A stretch of 64,000 bases of DNA from Cupriavidus neocaledonicus (lineage in GTDB: Bacteria > Pseudomonadota > Gammaproteobacteria > Burkholderiales > Burkholderiaceae), in NCBI RefSeq assembly GCF_000372525.1, contig NZ_AQUR01000104.1, positions 113,199 to 177,198 on the forward strand. The letters are read 5' to 3'. Each line of letters opens with the position of its first letter. Positions within the stretch are counted from its first letter, which is position 1. The notes under the pieces were generated by a model. That model had not been told where the DNA came from and made no database searches. It worked only from the letters and a program-made list of their open reading frames with translations. The position numbers were made by a program, and so were the translations under genes. Positions 15,533 to 25,364 of this stretch are shown piece by piece.

Positions 15533-16291
15533 TCAAAACACCAGGCAGAAGCCCTGTTCCGCCAAAGAATGTGGCAGCAGCACCGCTCGCGCAATGCCAA
15601 GCCCGCCGAACGCCATCACGGCAAGGCCCGCGCCCAGGCGCACGCCCGGGCGCCGCGACCAGAGCCTGAGATAGCCCGACAGCCCGGACAGCACCAGCAG
15701 GTTCGGCAGCGTGCCAAGCCCGAACACGCCCATCACCAGCGCGCCCGAGCCGGCATTGCCCGCCAGCAGCGCCAGCGTCAGCGCGCCGTAGACCATGCCG
15801 CACGGCACCAGTCCCCAGGCCAGGCCCACGCCGAAACGCCGCGCCAGCCCGCCGCGCGCCCGCACGAAGGCCGGCATCGCGCCGGCGAGACCACCGAGCC
15901 GGCCGGCCACCGCAGTGCTGGCACGCGCCGCCAGCCGCTCCAGCCAGTTCACGGTGAAGGTACTGCCGCGCAGCAAGCGCCAGCCCGACCACAGCAGCAT
16001 GAGGCTGCCGGCACCGAACAGCCAGCGCTGCACCGGCAGGTAGTCCTGCTTCCAGGCCGTGGCGCCGGCGGCGCCCAGCGCGGCACCCAGCAGCATATAG
16101 GTGGCAATCCTGCCAAAGTGCATCACCAGTAACTCGCCAAGCCACGCAGTGCGGCTGCGCACCAGGCTGACGGGCACTGCCTTGCCGCGTCGCTGCTCCA
16201 CAGCCAGCGCCACGCCGCCGCACATGGCCGCGCAGTGCACGCCGCCCAGCAGAGCCAGCAGGAAAACGCTGATCAAGACGCCAAAAGTCAA
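15533..16291 (-). CDS. Sulfite exporter TauE/SafE-like (DsbD_2-type) membrane protein
   Basis: 252 residues with about six hydrophobic segments. It matches the small TauE/SafE or DsbD_2-type membrane proteins often found beside cbb3 oxidase genes. The first helix ends GGVHCAAMCGG, with Cys20 and Cys24, a Cys pair at the membrane face typical of this group and suited to metal or thiol handling. A second signature, GLAWGLVPCGMVYGAL, lies in the middle. It starts 35 bp from fnr on the opposite strand, and the cco cluster begins about 0.9 kb away. A part in copper supply or oxidase maturation is likely from context, not from the sequence alone. Confidence 0.83.
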   Translation of the reverse strand: MTFGVLISVFLLALLGGVHCAAMCGGVALAVEQRRGKAVPVSLVRSRTAWLGELLVMHFGRIATYMLLGAALGAAGATAWKQDYLPVQRWLFGAGSLMLLWSGWRLLRGSTFTVNWLERLAARASTAVAGRLGGLAGAMPAFVRARGGLARRFGVGLAWGLVPCGMVYGALTLALLAGNAGSGALVMGVFGLGTLPNLLVLSGLSGYLRLWSRRPGVRLGAGLAVMAFGGLGIARAVLLPHSLAEQGFCLVF

Positions 16292-16326
16292 TTCTGTCTC
16301 CCTGCCGGATCACATCGCACGGTAAA

Positions 16327-17094
16327 ATGTCCATATCGTGCCCCGCTGCCATTTCTAGCAGGTTCCAATTGCTCACCTCCATCCCCATTACCGAGATGTC
16401 GCCCCGCTGCTCCACCTGTGCGATGGGACAGCTGTGCCTTCCGGTTGGCATGTCGCAGCAAGACCTTGCCAAGATCGACACGCTGGTGCAGGAGCGCATC
16501 CGCGTGCACAAGGGGGAAACCCTCTACCGCATGGGTGACCCGCTCACCGCGGTCTACGCCATCCGCTTCGGTACGCTCAAGACGCATGTCACCACCGAAG
16601 ACGGACGCTCGCAGATTACCGGCTTCCACCTGCCCGGTGAAATCGTCGGGCTCGACGGCCTGGGCGAAATGCAGCATGCATCCGATGCGACCGCGCTCGA
16701 AGACACCGAGGTATGCGTGGTCCGCATGAACGATCTGCAAACCCTGTCGGCCGACTTGCCGTCGCTGCAGCAGCAGTTCCTGCGCCTGATGGGCAAGGAA
16801 ATCACCCACGACCAGCTGATGCTGGTCACGCTCGGCTCGATGCGCGCCGAAGAACGCCTGGCCGCCTTCCTGATCAACCTGTCGGAACGGCTGTCCGCGC
16901 GCGGTTATTCGGCGTCCGAGTTCGTGATGCGCATGAGCCGCGAAGAAATCGGCAGCTACCTCGGACTCAAGCTCGAGACCGTCAGCCGGCTGTTCTCGCG
17001 CTTTGCCGAGGCGGGGCTGATCCAGATCCGCCAGCGGCATGTCAAGCTGATCGACATCGACGGCATCAAGCAACTCTACAGCCGTAGCTGCTGA
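16327..17094 (+). CDS. fnr: FNR-type oxygen-sensing transcriptional regulator
   Basis: 255 residues, close to E. coli FNR (250). Cys28, Cys31 and Cys37 (SPRCSTCAMGQLC) plus a central Cys (EVCVVRMND) supply the four ligands of an oxygen-labile [4Fe-4S] cluster. A cyclic-nucleotide-type beta-roll follows. The C-terminal helix-turn-helix contains REEIGSYLGLKLETVSRLFSRF, the recognition region expected to read TTGAT-N4-ATCAA. The ATG at 16327 leaves the Cys motif 27 residues from the N-terminus, as in the family. A later ATG at 16396 would leave only four residues before it. Two perfect FNR boxes lie nearby, before ccoI and ccoN, so it very probably activates that oxidase cluster at low oxygen. 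Confidence 0.95.
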   Translation: MSISCPAAISSRFQLLTSIPITEMSPRCSTCAMGQLCLPVGMSQQDLAKIDTLVQERIRVHKGETLYRMGDPLTAVYAIRFGTLKTHVTTEDGRSQITGFHLPGEIVGLDGLGEMQHASDATALEDTEVCVVRMNDLQTLSADLPSLQQQFLRLMGKEITHDQLMLVTLGSMRAEERLAAFLINLSERLSARGYSASEFVMRMSREEIGSYLGLKLETVSRLFSRFAEAGLIQIRQRHVKLIDIDGIKQLYSRSC

Positions 17095-17142
17095 CCCACC
17101 GCGGCGTTGCCGCGCCACCTGCGGCGCCGGCAACGCGGTGGG
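17095..17142. terminator. Hairpin between convergent fnr and cco genes, possible bidirectional terminator
   Basis: CCCACCGC and GTTGCCG pair with CGGCAAC and GCGGTGGG, giving a 15-bp stem with a 3-base bulge and a 15-base loop. It sits between the stop of fnr (plus) and the stop of the last cco-cluster gene (minus). There is no T-run on either side. Confidence 0.45.
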
Positions 17143-17149
17143 CGCCTCC

Positions 17150-17395
17150 CTACTCCAGTTCGTCCGTATCCGCCAGCCGCGTCGGCATGGTGTACAGCGT
17201 CAGCCCGCTGGACAACGCGCAGAACACCCACGCCAGCAGGAAGCCGACGGTATAGACCGACTCGCGCGACGATTCGATCGGATGGCCGAAGAATTTCAGG
17301 TCGCCCGGATCGACGACGGAAAACACCGTCGCCGTCGCCAGGCCCGCCATCAGAAAGCCCGGCCACAGCACCCACATCAGCCAGCGCAGCCTCAT
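17150..17395 (-). CDS. Small two-helix membrane protein of the cbb3 cluster
   Basis: 81 residues with two hydrophobic segments (~5-25 and ~48-68), the second ending TLYTMPTRLADTDELE. I do not recognise a named family. Its ATG overlaps the stop of the FixH-like gene by 4 bp, so the two are translationally coupled, and it is the last gene of the cco transcript. Assembly or stability of the cbb3 oxidase is a reasonable guess from position only. Confidence 0.7.
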   Translation of the reverse strand: MRLRWLMWVLWPGFLMAGLATATVFSVVDPGDLKFFGHPIESSRESVYTVGFLLAWVFCALSSGLTLYTMPTRLADTDELE

Positions 17396-17601
17396 GGCCG
17401 CCTCGCTGCCGCGGACCCGGGTGGCACAGCTTGCACCTTCTCCACCACCAGGCCATGCCGCGTCGCGCCCTGCACCGGCATGTCAGGGTGCGTCGACGCC
17501 AGCCAGATCGTCACGCCGCATGCCACCATGGCCACCAGCGGACCGGCCATCAGCAGCCACGGCCACGGTTCCTTCCACCACGGATTGCCTTGCCGATTCA
17601 T
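17392..17601 (-). CDS. fixH: Short FixH/CcoH-like protein
   Basis: 69 residues from an internal ATG. A longer in-frame start at 17694 would run into the ccoG coding region. NPWWKEPWPWLLMAGPL, followed by one membrane helix, matches the N-terminus of FixH/CcoH, a membrane protein needed for cbb3 oxidase assembly. Ordinary FixH proteins continue with a DYYKxGL-type motif and a periplasmic beta domain. Here the corresponding part reads RHGLVVEKVQ and the protein then ends in a Pro/Ala/Arg tail. The periplasmic domain is therefore missing or much reduced. It lies between ccoG and the two-helix protein in the usual place for fixH. Confidence 0.72.
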   Translation of the reverse strand: MNRQGNPWWKEPWPWLLMAGPLVAMVACGVTIWLASTHPDMPVQGATRHGLVVEKVQAVPPGSAAARRP

Positions 17602-17644
17602 CTTGCCCCCTTGGTCCTGGCGACTGCATAAGAGTCGCCTAGCT

Positions 17645-19117
<1,473 letters not shown>

Positions 19118-19166
19118 GGGCGAGTTCTCCCGCGAGCCAACAGCGCTCGCTCACATGAGTCGTCGA

Positions 19167-20084
19167 TCATTGCCCGGCTCCGCCTCCCGTATTGGACAAC
19201 CCCCACACATAGGCCGTCAGCATGCGGATGCGTTCGGGTGTCAGGATTTCCTCGTGCGCCGGCATATGGTTGTTGTGGCCCTTCAGGATGGCCTCGACGA
19301 TGCTGGCTTCCGAGCTGCCATAGAGCCAGACGTTGTCCGACAGGTTCGGTGCACCGAGCGCCTGGTTGCCCTTGCCGCCGGCGCCGTGGCATGCCACACA
19401 GGTGGTCTTGAATGCGCCTTCGCCGCGCGATACACGGATCGGATCCGATGACAGCCCGGACAGCGAACGCACGTACTGCGCCACGTCGCCCGCCTGCTTG
19501 GCATCGATGGCCGCGCCAAACGGCGGCATCACGCCATTGCGGCCCTTGGTGATGGTCTGGCTGATGGTCTCGGGCTCGCCGCCATATAGCCAGTCGTTGT
19601 CGGTCAGGTTGGGAAAGCCCCGGCTGCCGCGCGCATCTGAGCCATGGCACTGCGCACAGTAGTTCAGGAACAGGCGCTGGCCGATTTCCCGCGCCTGCGG
19701 GTCCGCCGCCACCTGCTTGACGTCCATCTTCAGGTACTTGCCATAGATCTCGCTCTGCATGCGCTCCTGCGCTGCGCGGTGCGCGGCCAGTTCGCCCTGC
19801 GTGGAGAACTTCAGCACGCCAGCGTACGAGCCCAGGCCCGGATACAGCACGAGATAGGCCAGGCCGAAAATGCAGGCCAGCAGGAACATCCACATCCACC
19901 AGCGCGGCAGCGGGTTGTTCAGTTCACGCAGGTCGCCGTCCCAGACATGGCCGGTATCTTCGGTGCCACCGGGGGTCTTGGTGATCTTGCGTTGCGAAAA
20001 CAGCAGCCAGACGCACCAGACGATGCCGATGAGCGCGATGGCGGCAATGTAGTAACTCCAGAATTCGGAAATGAAATCGCTCAT
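19167..20084 (-). CDS. ccoP: cbb3-type cytochrome c oxidase subunit III (di-heme cytochrome c)
   Basis: 305 residues. CcoP passes electrons from soluble cytochromes to CcoO and CcoN. Two N-terminal hydrophobic segments (~11-29 and ~63-80) anchor it. The periplasmic part has two heme c sites, CAQCH (Cys143, Cys146, His147) and CVACH (Cys229, Cys232, His233). The motif DNPLPRWW, here NNPLPRWWMWMF, precedes the second helix and is typical. It starts 2 bp after the ccoQ stop. Confidence 0.97.
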   Translation of the reverse strand: MSDFISEFWSYYIAAIALIGIVWCVWLLFSQRKITKTPGGTEDTGHVWDGDLRELNNPLPRWWMWMFLLACIFGLAYLVLYPGLGSYAGVLKFSTQGELAAHRAAQERMQSEIYGKYLKMDVKQVAADPQAREIGQRLFLNYCAQCHGSDARGSRGFPNLTDNDWLYGGEPETISQTITKGRNGVMPPFGAAIDAKQAGDVAQYVRSLSGLSSDPIRVSRGEGAFKTTCVACHGAGGKGNQALGAPNLSDNVWLYGSSEASIVEAILKGHNNHMPAHEEILTPERIRMLTAYVWGLSNTGGGAGQ

Positions 20085-20086
20085 GG

Positions 20087-20251
20087 CTAGGTGTTCCGGC
20101 TCGATGTTGTCGTAGTTTCGTCAGGCAGCGCGAACGGCAGCATGGCGGATTCGCGGTTGGCGGCCTGGCGGCCGGCGGACCAGGCCCACCAGCAGATGCC
20201 GAGGAAGACGACCATCGACACGACGGTCGCAATGGCGGTGATCATGGCCAT
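20087..20251 (-). CDS. ccoQ: cbb3-type oxidase subunit CcoQ (54 residues)
   Basis: This short gene was found by reading the gap between ccoO and ccoP. The ATG has AAGGAG six bases upstream and the frame ends at a TAG two bases before the ccoP start. It encodes 54 residues starting MAMITAIATVVSMVVFLG, one membrane helix followed by CWWAWS and a short polar tail ending SSRNT. This is the size, topology and place of CcoQ/FixQ, which stabilises the oxidase core complex. Confidence 0.92.
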   Translation of the reverse strand: MAMITAIATVVSMVVFLGICWWAWSAGRQAANRESAMLPFALPDETTTTSSRNT

Positions 20252-20254
20252 GGC

Positions 20255-20914
20255 TTACTCCTTCGGAGCCGCTGCGGCGGCATCGACGCGGACGTTGCGG
20301 CGGTTGGCGCCAAGGCCCTGCAGGTAGGCAACCAGCGCGTCTTCTTCGGTCCTGCCTTTCAGCTCTTCCGGCGCCTTTGCGATGTCGGCGTCTGAGTACG
20401 GCACGCCCAGCTTGACCAGCGCGCGCATGCGTGCCTGGATATCGCTGGTGGGCAGTTCGACCTTCTCCAGCCACGGGTACGACGGCATCACGGATTCCGG
20501 CACCACGTCGCGCGGGTTGCGCAGGTGGATGCGCTGCCAGTCGTCGGAGTAGCGTCCGCCTACGCGCGCCAGATCTGGACCGGTCCGCTTGGAGCCCCAC
20601 AGGAACGGATGGTCGTAGACCGATTCGCCGGCAGTGGAGTAATGGCCGTAGCGCTCGGTCTCGGCCTGCAGCGTGCGCACCTGCTGCGAATGGCAGCCGA
20701 CGCAGCCTTCGCGGATATAGATATCGCGCCCCATCAGCCGCAACGGCGAATACGGCGTGATGCCCGGATCCGGCTCGGTGGTGGAGTGCTGGAAGAACAG
20801 CGGCACGATCTGCACCAGACCGGCGATGCTGACCACGAGGATCGTGCAGATGATCAGCCAGCCGATGTTCTTCTCCAGCGTTTCGTGGGAAAAGAAGCGT
20901 TGTTTGTCGGACAT
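20255..20914 (-). CDS. ccoO: cbb3-type cytochrome c oxidase subunit II (mono-heme cytochrome c)
   Basis: 219 residues. One N-terminal membrane helix (~18-40) is followed by a periplasmic domain with a single heme c site, CVGCH (Cys71, Cys74, His75), preceded by GRDIYIREG, the usual CcoO context. SVMPSYPWL supplies the axial Met of the family. It lies 18 bp after ccoN and 3 bp before ccoQ, in the order N-O-Q-P. Confidence 0.97.
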   Translation of the reverse strand: MSDKQRFFSHETLEKNIGWLIICTILVVSIAGLVQIVPLFFQHSTTEPDPGITPYSPLRLMGRDIYIREGCVGCHSQQVRTLQAETERYGHYSTAGESVYDHPFLWGSKRTGPDLARVGGRYSDDWQRIHLRNPRDVVPESVMPSYPWLEKVELPTSDIQARMRALVKLGVPYSDADIAKAPEELKGRTEEDALVAYLQGLGANRRNVRVDAAAAAPKE

Positions 20915-20932
20915 CTTTCTATCCTGGATTGA

Positions 20933-22381
20933 TCAGTGGGCAGAGGCGGCGATGCTGGCCGGAATCGGCGCATCCACGGCGGGCTTGCCGGCGATGGTCT
21001 TGGCGATGTTGTACGCCATCAGCAGCATGCCGGAGAGGAAGCACATGCCACCCAGCAGGCGAATCAGGTAGAACGGGTACTTGGCCTTGACCGCTTCGAC
21101 GAAGGCGTAGGTCAGCGTGCCGTCAGGCTGCGTGGCGCGCCACATCAGGCCTTCCATCACACCCGCAATCCACATCGAGGCGATATACAGCACCACGCCG
21201 ATGGTCGCGATCCAGAAATGCCATTCGATCAGGCGCACACTGTACATCTGCTTCTCGCCGAACAGCCGCGGGATCAGGTAGTACAGCGAACCGATCGAGA
21301 TCATCGCGACCCAGCCCAGCGCGCCGGAATGCACGTGTCCGATGGTCCAGTCGGTGTAGTGCGACAGCGCGTTGACGGTCTTGATTGACATCATCGAGCC
21401 TTCGAACGTGGACATGCCGTAGAACGACAGCGCCACCACCAGGAACTTCAGGATCGGGTCGGTGCGCAGCTTGTGCCAGGCGCCCGACAGCGTCATGATG
21501 CCGTTGATCATGCCGCCCCAGGAGGGTGCCAGCAGGATCAGCGAGAACACCATGCCCAGCGACTGCGCCCAGTCGGGCAGCGCGGTGTACTGCAGGTGGT
21601 GCGGGCCGGCCCACATGTAGGTGAAGTTCAGCGCCCAGAAGTGGACGATGGACAGGCGGTAGGAAAAGATCGGTCGCTCGGCCTGCTTGGGAATGAAGTA
21701 GTACATCATCCCCAGGAAGCTGGTGGTCAGGAAGAAGCCGACCGCGTTATGGCCGTACCACCACTGGATCATCGCGTCCTGCACGCCGGCATAGGCCGAG
21801 TAGGATTTCCACAGCGACACCGGCATCTCGATGTTGTTGACGATATGCAGGATGGCAATGGTCAGGATGTAGGCGCCGAAGAACCAGTTGGCGACGTAGA
21901 TATGCCGGGTCTTGCGCTTGACGATGGTGCCGAAGAACACGATGGCGTAGGCCACCCAGACCGCGGTGATCAGCAGGTCGATGGGCCATTCGAGTTCGGC
22001 ATATTCCTTGGAGCTGGTGATGCCCAGCGGCAGCGTGATGGCGGCGGCGACGATGACCAGTTGCCAGCCCCAGAACGTGAACGCGGCCAGCGGGCCGCAG
22101 AACAGGCGCGCCTGGCAGGTGCGCTGGACCACGTAGTAGGAGGTGGCAAACAGCGCGCTGCCGCCGAAGGCGAAGATCACCGCATTGGTATGCAGCGGAC
22201 GCAGCCGGCCGAACGACAGCCACGGTGTATTGAAATTGAGTTCGGGCCAGATCAGCTGTGCTGCCAGCAGCACGCCGACGGCCATGCCGACGATCCCCCA
22301 GACTACCGTCATGACAGCGAACTGTCTTACGACGCCGTAATTGAAGGTGTCGACGCGTGAAGACGCGGCAGTGACATCCAT
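20933..22381 (-). CDS. ccoN: cbb3-type cytochrome c oxidase catalytic subunit I
   Basis: 482 residues with 12 hydrophobic segments. CcoN is the proton-pumping terminal oxidase subunit carrying heme b, heme b3 and CuB, used at very low oxygen. His64 (RPLHTNAVIF) is a low-spin heme ligand. The CuB/heme b3 histidines lie in WYGHNAVGFF, GPHHLQY and GHVHSGALGW. It is the first gene of the ccoNOQP operon. A perfect FNR box is centred about 82 bp before the ATG. Confidence 0.98.
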   Translation of the reverse strand: MDVTAASSRVDTFNYGVVRQFAVMTVVWGIVGMAVGVLLAAQLIWPELNFNTPWLSFGRLRPLHTNAVIFAFGGSALFATSYYVVQRTCQARLFCGPLAAFTFWGWQLVIVAAAITLPLGITSSKEYAELEWPIDLLITAVWVAYAIVFFGTIVKRKTRHIYVANWFFGAYILTIAILHIVNNIEMPVSLWKSYSAYAGVQDAMIQWWYGHNAVGFFLTTSFLGMMYYFIPKQAERPIFSYRLSIVHFWALNFTYMWAGPHHLQYTALPDWAQSLGMVFSLILLAPSWGGMINGIMTLSGAWHKLRTDPILKFLVVALSFYGMSTFEGSMMSIKTVNALSHYTDWTIGHVHSGALGWVAMISIGSLYYLIPRLFGEKQMYSVRLIEWHFWIATIGVVLYIASMWIAGVMEGLMWRATQPDGTLTYAFVEAVKAKYPFYLIRLLGGMCFLSGMLLMAYNIAKTIAGKPAVDAPIPASIAASAH

Positions 22382-22456
22382 TCAGACCCCCAAAGCTTAG
22401 AGAAAATAAAAAACCTACTGACAGTGTGACTTTAGAAAAAGCAGGCCACGGGTGCG

Positions 22457-22470
22457 TTGATCTTTATCAA
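22457..22470. promoter_or_regulatory. FNR box before ccoN
   Basis: TTGATCTTTATCAA is a perfect match to TTGAT-N4-ATCAA. It lies in the gap between ccoS and ccoN, where FNR would activate ccoN transcription at low oxygen. The regulator itself is encoded 5.4 kb away in this window. Confidence 0.93.
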
Positions 22471-22532
22471 GCCGCTCCGGGCACGTCTTGAACCTGCGCG
22501 CGCGGCCGCGGTCCGAGGCCCGCGCCGCCGGC

Positions 22533-22679
22533 TCACGGCTTGTCGTTGTCCAGCAGGATCGATTCGGCAGGCCGGTCCAGGTCGTCGTACTGCCCGGCAT
22601 GAAGCGCCCACCACAGCGCGCCCGCGATGACCACCACGAGCACCAGGCTCATCGGCACCAGCAGGTAAAGCGTTTCCAT
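22533..22679 (-). CDS. ccoS: cbb3 oxidase maturation protein CcoS (48 residues)
   Basis: Found by reading the gap between ccoI and ccoN. The ATG starts 2 bp after the ccoI stop. The 48-residue product METLYLLVPMSLVLVVVIAG continues into ALWWALHAGQYDDLDRPAESILLDNDKP. One membrane helix followed by FxxxxGQF/YDDLDxPA is the CcoS signature. CcoS is needed for cofactor insertion into cbb3 oxidase. It is co-transcribed with ccoI. Confidence 0.94.
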   Translation of the reverse strand: METLYLLVPMSLVLVVVIAGALWWALHAGQYDDLDRPAESILLDNDKP

Positions 22680-22681
22680 CG

Positions 22682-25261
22682 TCAGGCTCCGTTATGCCGC
22701 GACTTGCGCCGCGGCTTGCCTGCGCGCAGCAGGCGCCACGCATTGGCGACCACCAGCAGCGACGACAGCGACATGCCGATGCCCGCCATCCACGCCGTCA
22801 CCAGCCCGGTCGCCGCCAGCGGAATGGCGACCACGTTGTAGAAAAAGGCCCAGCCGAGGTTCTGGCGCACCACCCGACGCGTCCGGCGCGACACGGCCAG
22901 CGCTGTCGCGATCTCGGCCACGCCGCCGTGCGTCAGCACCGCGTCGGCACCGGCCTGCGCCAGCGGCGCGCCGCTGCCGATCGCAATCGACACCTGTGCC
23001 TGCGCCAGCACCGGCGCGTCGTTGATGCCGTCGCCGACCGCCAGCACCACGGCCCCGCCCTGCTGCAGCCGCGCCACGTAGTCGCGCTTGCCTTCGGGCG
23101 TGACCTCGCCGGCGATACGCTCGATGCCGAAGTGCGCGGCCCACCAGTGCACCGCCGCCTTGTTGTCGCCGGATACCAGATGGCAGCGCACGCCCAGTTC
23201 GCGCAGGCGGGCCAGCAGCATCGGCGTTTCCTGACGCTCGACGTCGGCCAGGACGAAGCGCGCCAGCGGGCCGGCCTCGGCGCCGAGCCAGACCACGGTG
23301 GCACCGGGATGCGTCAGGTTGTCGGCAGCGGCCGGCGCGGGTTGGCCAGCGCCGCCCAGCGCCAGGACGAAATCGGCACGGCCGAGCCGCAAGCGGCGGC
23401 CCGCGACCACCGCCTCGAGGCCATGGCCGGGCACGTTGCGCATCTCGCTGACCTGCAGCGGCAGGCCGGCGGAATCCGGGGCCGCCGCCACCAGCGCGCG
23501 CGCGATCGGGTGCTCGCCGCCGCGCTCCATCGCCGCTGCCAGGGCCAGGCATCGGGCGGTATCGGCTTCGCCCAGCGGCTCGACCGTCGCCACGGCAAAG
23601 CGGCCTTCGGTCAGCGTGCCGGTCTTGTCGAGCACCACGTCGGTGACGCGGGCGAGTGTTTCCAGCGCGTGGCCGCGCGCCAGCAGCACGCCACGCCGCG
23701 ACAGCGCCGCGCCGGCCGCGGCCAGTGCCGCCGGCGTGGCCAGCGACAGGGCACAGGGGCAACTGACCACCAGCACCGCGATGGTCACCAGCAATGCCCG
23801 CGACGGATCGATCCAGAGGCCCCAGACCATGCCGGTCAGTGCCGCCAGTACCAGCAGCGTCGCCACGAACCAGCCCGCCACGCGGTCGGCCAGCGTCGCC
23901 AGGCGCGGCTTCTCCGCCAGGGCGCGGTCCAGCACCGCGACGATCTCGGCCAGCCGGGTGCCGGCGCCGACGCGGGTCACGCGCAGTTCCAGCGGGCTGG
24001 CGGTATTGAAGCTGCCGGCCAGCACGGTGTCGCCGGCGCAGCGGCGCACCGGGCGGCTTTCGCCGGTCAGCATGGATTCATCGAGTTCGCTGATGCCGGA
24101 AGTGACTGCGCCATCTGCGGGGATGATCTCGCCTGCCTTGACGCGGACCAGGTCGCCCGCGCGCAGGCGCGCGACCGGGATACGCTCGCCCGCCGCACCG
24201 GCCGCGGCCAGCCGTTCGCAGGTGGCGGGCAACTGGCGTGCGAGCATTTCGGCACCGCTGCGCGAGGCCTGGCGCACGCGCAGCTCCAGGTAGCGGGCCA
24301 GCAGCAGAAAGGCGACGAACATCGTCACCGAATCGAAATAGACCTCGCCCACGCCGCGCACCGTAGCCAGCGCACTGGCGCCAAAGCCCGCGGCGACGCC
24401 GATCGCCACCGGCACGTCCATGCCCATATGGCGCTGGCGCAGGCTGCGCCAGGCACCGGCAAAGATCGGCGAGGCGGCGTAGCACACCACCGGCAAGGTC
24501 AGCGCGAAGCTGGCCCAGCGCATCAGCTGCAGCTGGCCGGGATCGATGGTGGCTTCGTGGGTGTAGATCGGCCACGCGTACATCATCACCTGCATCATGC
24601 CGAGCATGGCCACCGCCATGCGCATCAGCAGGCCGCGGCGCGCGCGGCGATCCTGCTGGTCGGTGCGCGAGACTTCGAAGGGCCAGGCCATGTAGCCGAT
24701 GCCGGCCAGCGCGGCCAGCAGCCCCGAGACCGTCTGGGAACCGTCGCGCCAGCGCACCACCACGCGCCGCGTGGCGACGTTGGCGACCGCCGATTCCACG
24801 CCCGGCTGGCGGGACAGATGCTGTTCGATCAGCCAGGCGCAGGCGGCGCAGCGGATATTCTCTGGGGCCAGTGTGATCTCGGCGCGGCCGCCGTCGAGCG
24901 GGCGGACAAACTGCGTGCGCAGTTCCGGAGCATCGTAGGCGGCCCAGATCGGCTCGGCCTCGCGCCGGGCTTCGTCGTCGATGGGCCGGGCGAAGCGGGC
25001 TTCGTCGCCGTACAGGTGGGCAAAACCGGCGGCATGGAGGGTCTGCGCCAGGGCCTGGCAACCGCCGCAGCAGAACACGCGGCGGCTGCCGTCCAGGTCG
25101 GCGGCGAGCGGTTCGGCATCGGTGACCGGCAAACCGCAATGGAAGCAGGCCAGCGCCGCGCCGGCGCCGCGCGCAGCCGTGTCGGCGCGATCGCGCCCGC
25201 CGGGCGGCGGACATGGCGCCAGCAGGCTGACGGAAGGACTGGTGGCTGGGGGCGGCGACAT
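22682..25261 (-). CDS. ccoI: Cu(I)-translocating P1B-type ATPase for oxidase assembly
   Basis: 859 residues, somewhat long. CcoI/FixI exports Cu(I) for loading of CuB in the cbb3 oxidase. An N-terminal Cys-rich putative metal-binding domain (CFHC at 39-42, CCGGC at 64-68) precedes the heavy-metal-associated domain with Cys138-Ala-Ala-Cys141. The transmembrane CPC motif (SCPCALSLATP) lies near residue 500, the phosphorylated Asp in DKTGTLT near 544, followed by GEHPIA and GDGINDAP. Eight helices are expected. It is preceded by a perfect FNR box and followed at once by ccoS. Confidence 0.96.
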   Translation of the reverse strand: MSPPPATSPSVSLLAPCPPPGGRDRADTAARGAGAALACFHCGLPVTDAEPLAADLDGSRRVFCCGGCQALAQTLHAAGFAHLYGDEARFARPIDDEARREAEPIWAAYDAPELRTQFVRPLDGGRAEITLAPENIRCAACAWLIEQHLSRQPGVESAVANVATRRVVVRWRDGSQTVSGLLAALAGIGYMAWPFEVSRTDQQDRRARRGLLMRMAVAMLGMMQVMMYAWPIYTHEATIDPGQLQLMRWASFALTLPVVCYAASPIFAGAWRSLRQRHMGMDVPVAIGVAAGFGASALATVRGVGEVYFDSVTMFVAFLLLARYLELRVRQASRSGAEMLARQLPATCERLAAAGAAGERIPVARLRAGDLVRVKAGEIIPADGAVTSGISELDESMLTGESRPVRRCAGDTVLAGSFNTASPLELRVTRVGAGTRLAEIVAVLDRALAEKPRLATLADRVAGWFVATLLVLAALTGMVWGLWIDPSRALLVTIAVLVVSCPCALSLATPAALAAAGAALSRRGVLLARGHALETLARVTDVVLDKTGTLTEGRFAVATVEPLGEADTARCLALAAAMERGGEHPIARALVAAAPDSAGLPLQVSEMRNVPGHGLEAVVAGRRLRLGRADFVLALGGAGQPAPAAADNLTHPGATVVWLGAEAGPLARFVLADVERQETPMLLARLRELGVRCHLVSGDNKAAVHWWAAHFGIERIAGEVTPEGKRDYVARLQQGGAVVLAVGDGINDAPVLAQAQVSIAIGSGAPLAQAGADAVLTHGGVAEIATALAVSRRTRRVVRQNLGWAFFYNVVAIPLAATGLVTAWMAGIGMSLSSLLVVANAWRLLRAGKPRRKSRHNGA

Positions 25262-25312
25262 GGGGACCTTTTTCTACCCGGTCGAGGATATAGGCCGCCC
25301 CCCGATTTCAAC

Positions 25313-25326
25313 TTGATATAGATCAA
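25313..25326. promoter_or_regulatory. FNR box before ccoI
   Basis: TTGATATAGATCAA is a perfect match to TTGAT-N4-ATCAA, centred about 58 bp before the ccoI ATG, a distance compatible with an activator site near -41.5 if the leader is short. It gives ccoIS the same oxygen control as ccoNOQP. Confidence 0.92.
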
Positions 25327-25364
25327 GGCGGCCCGGGTACGTCGCCCCGGGCCTGGAACACCTG

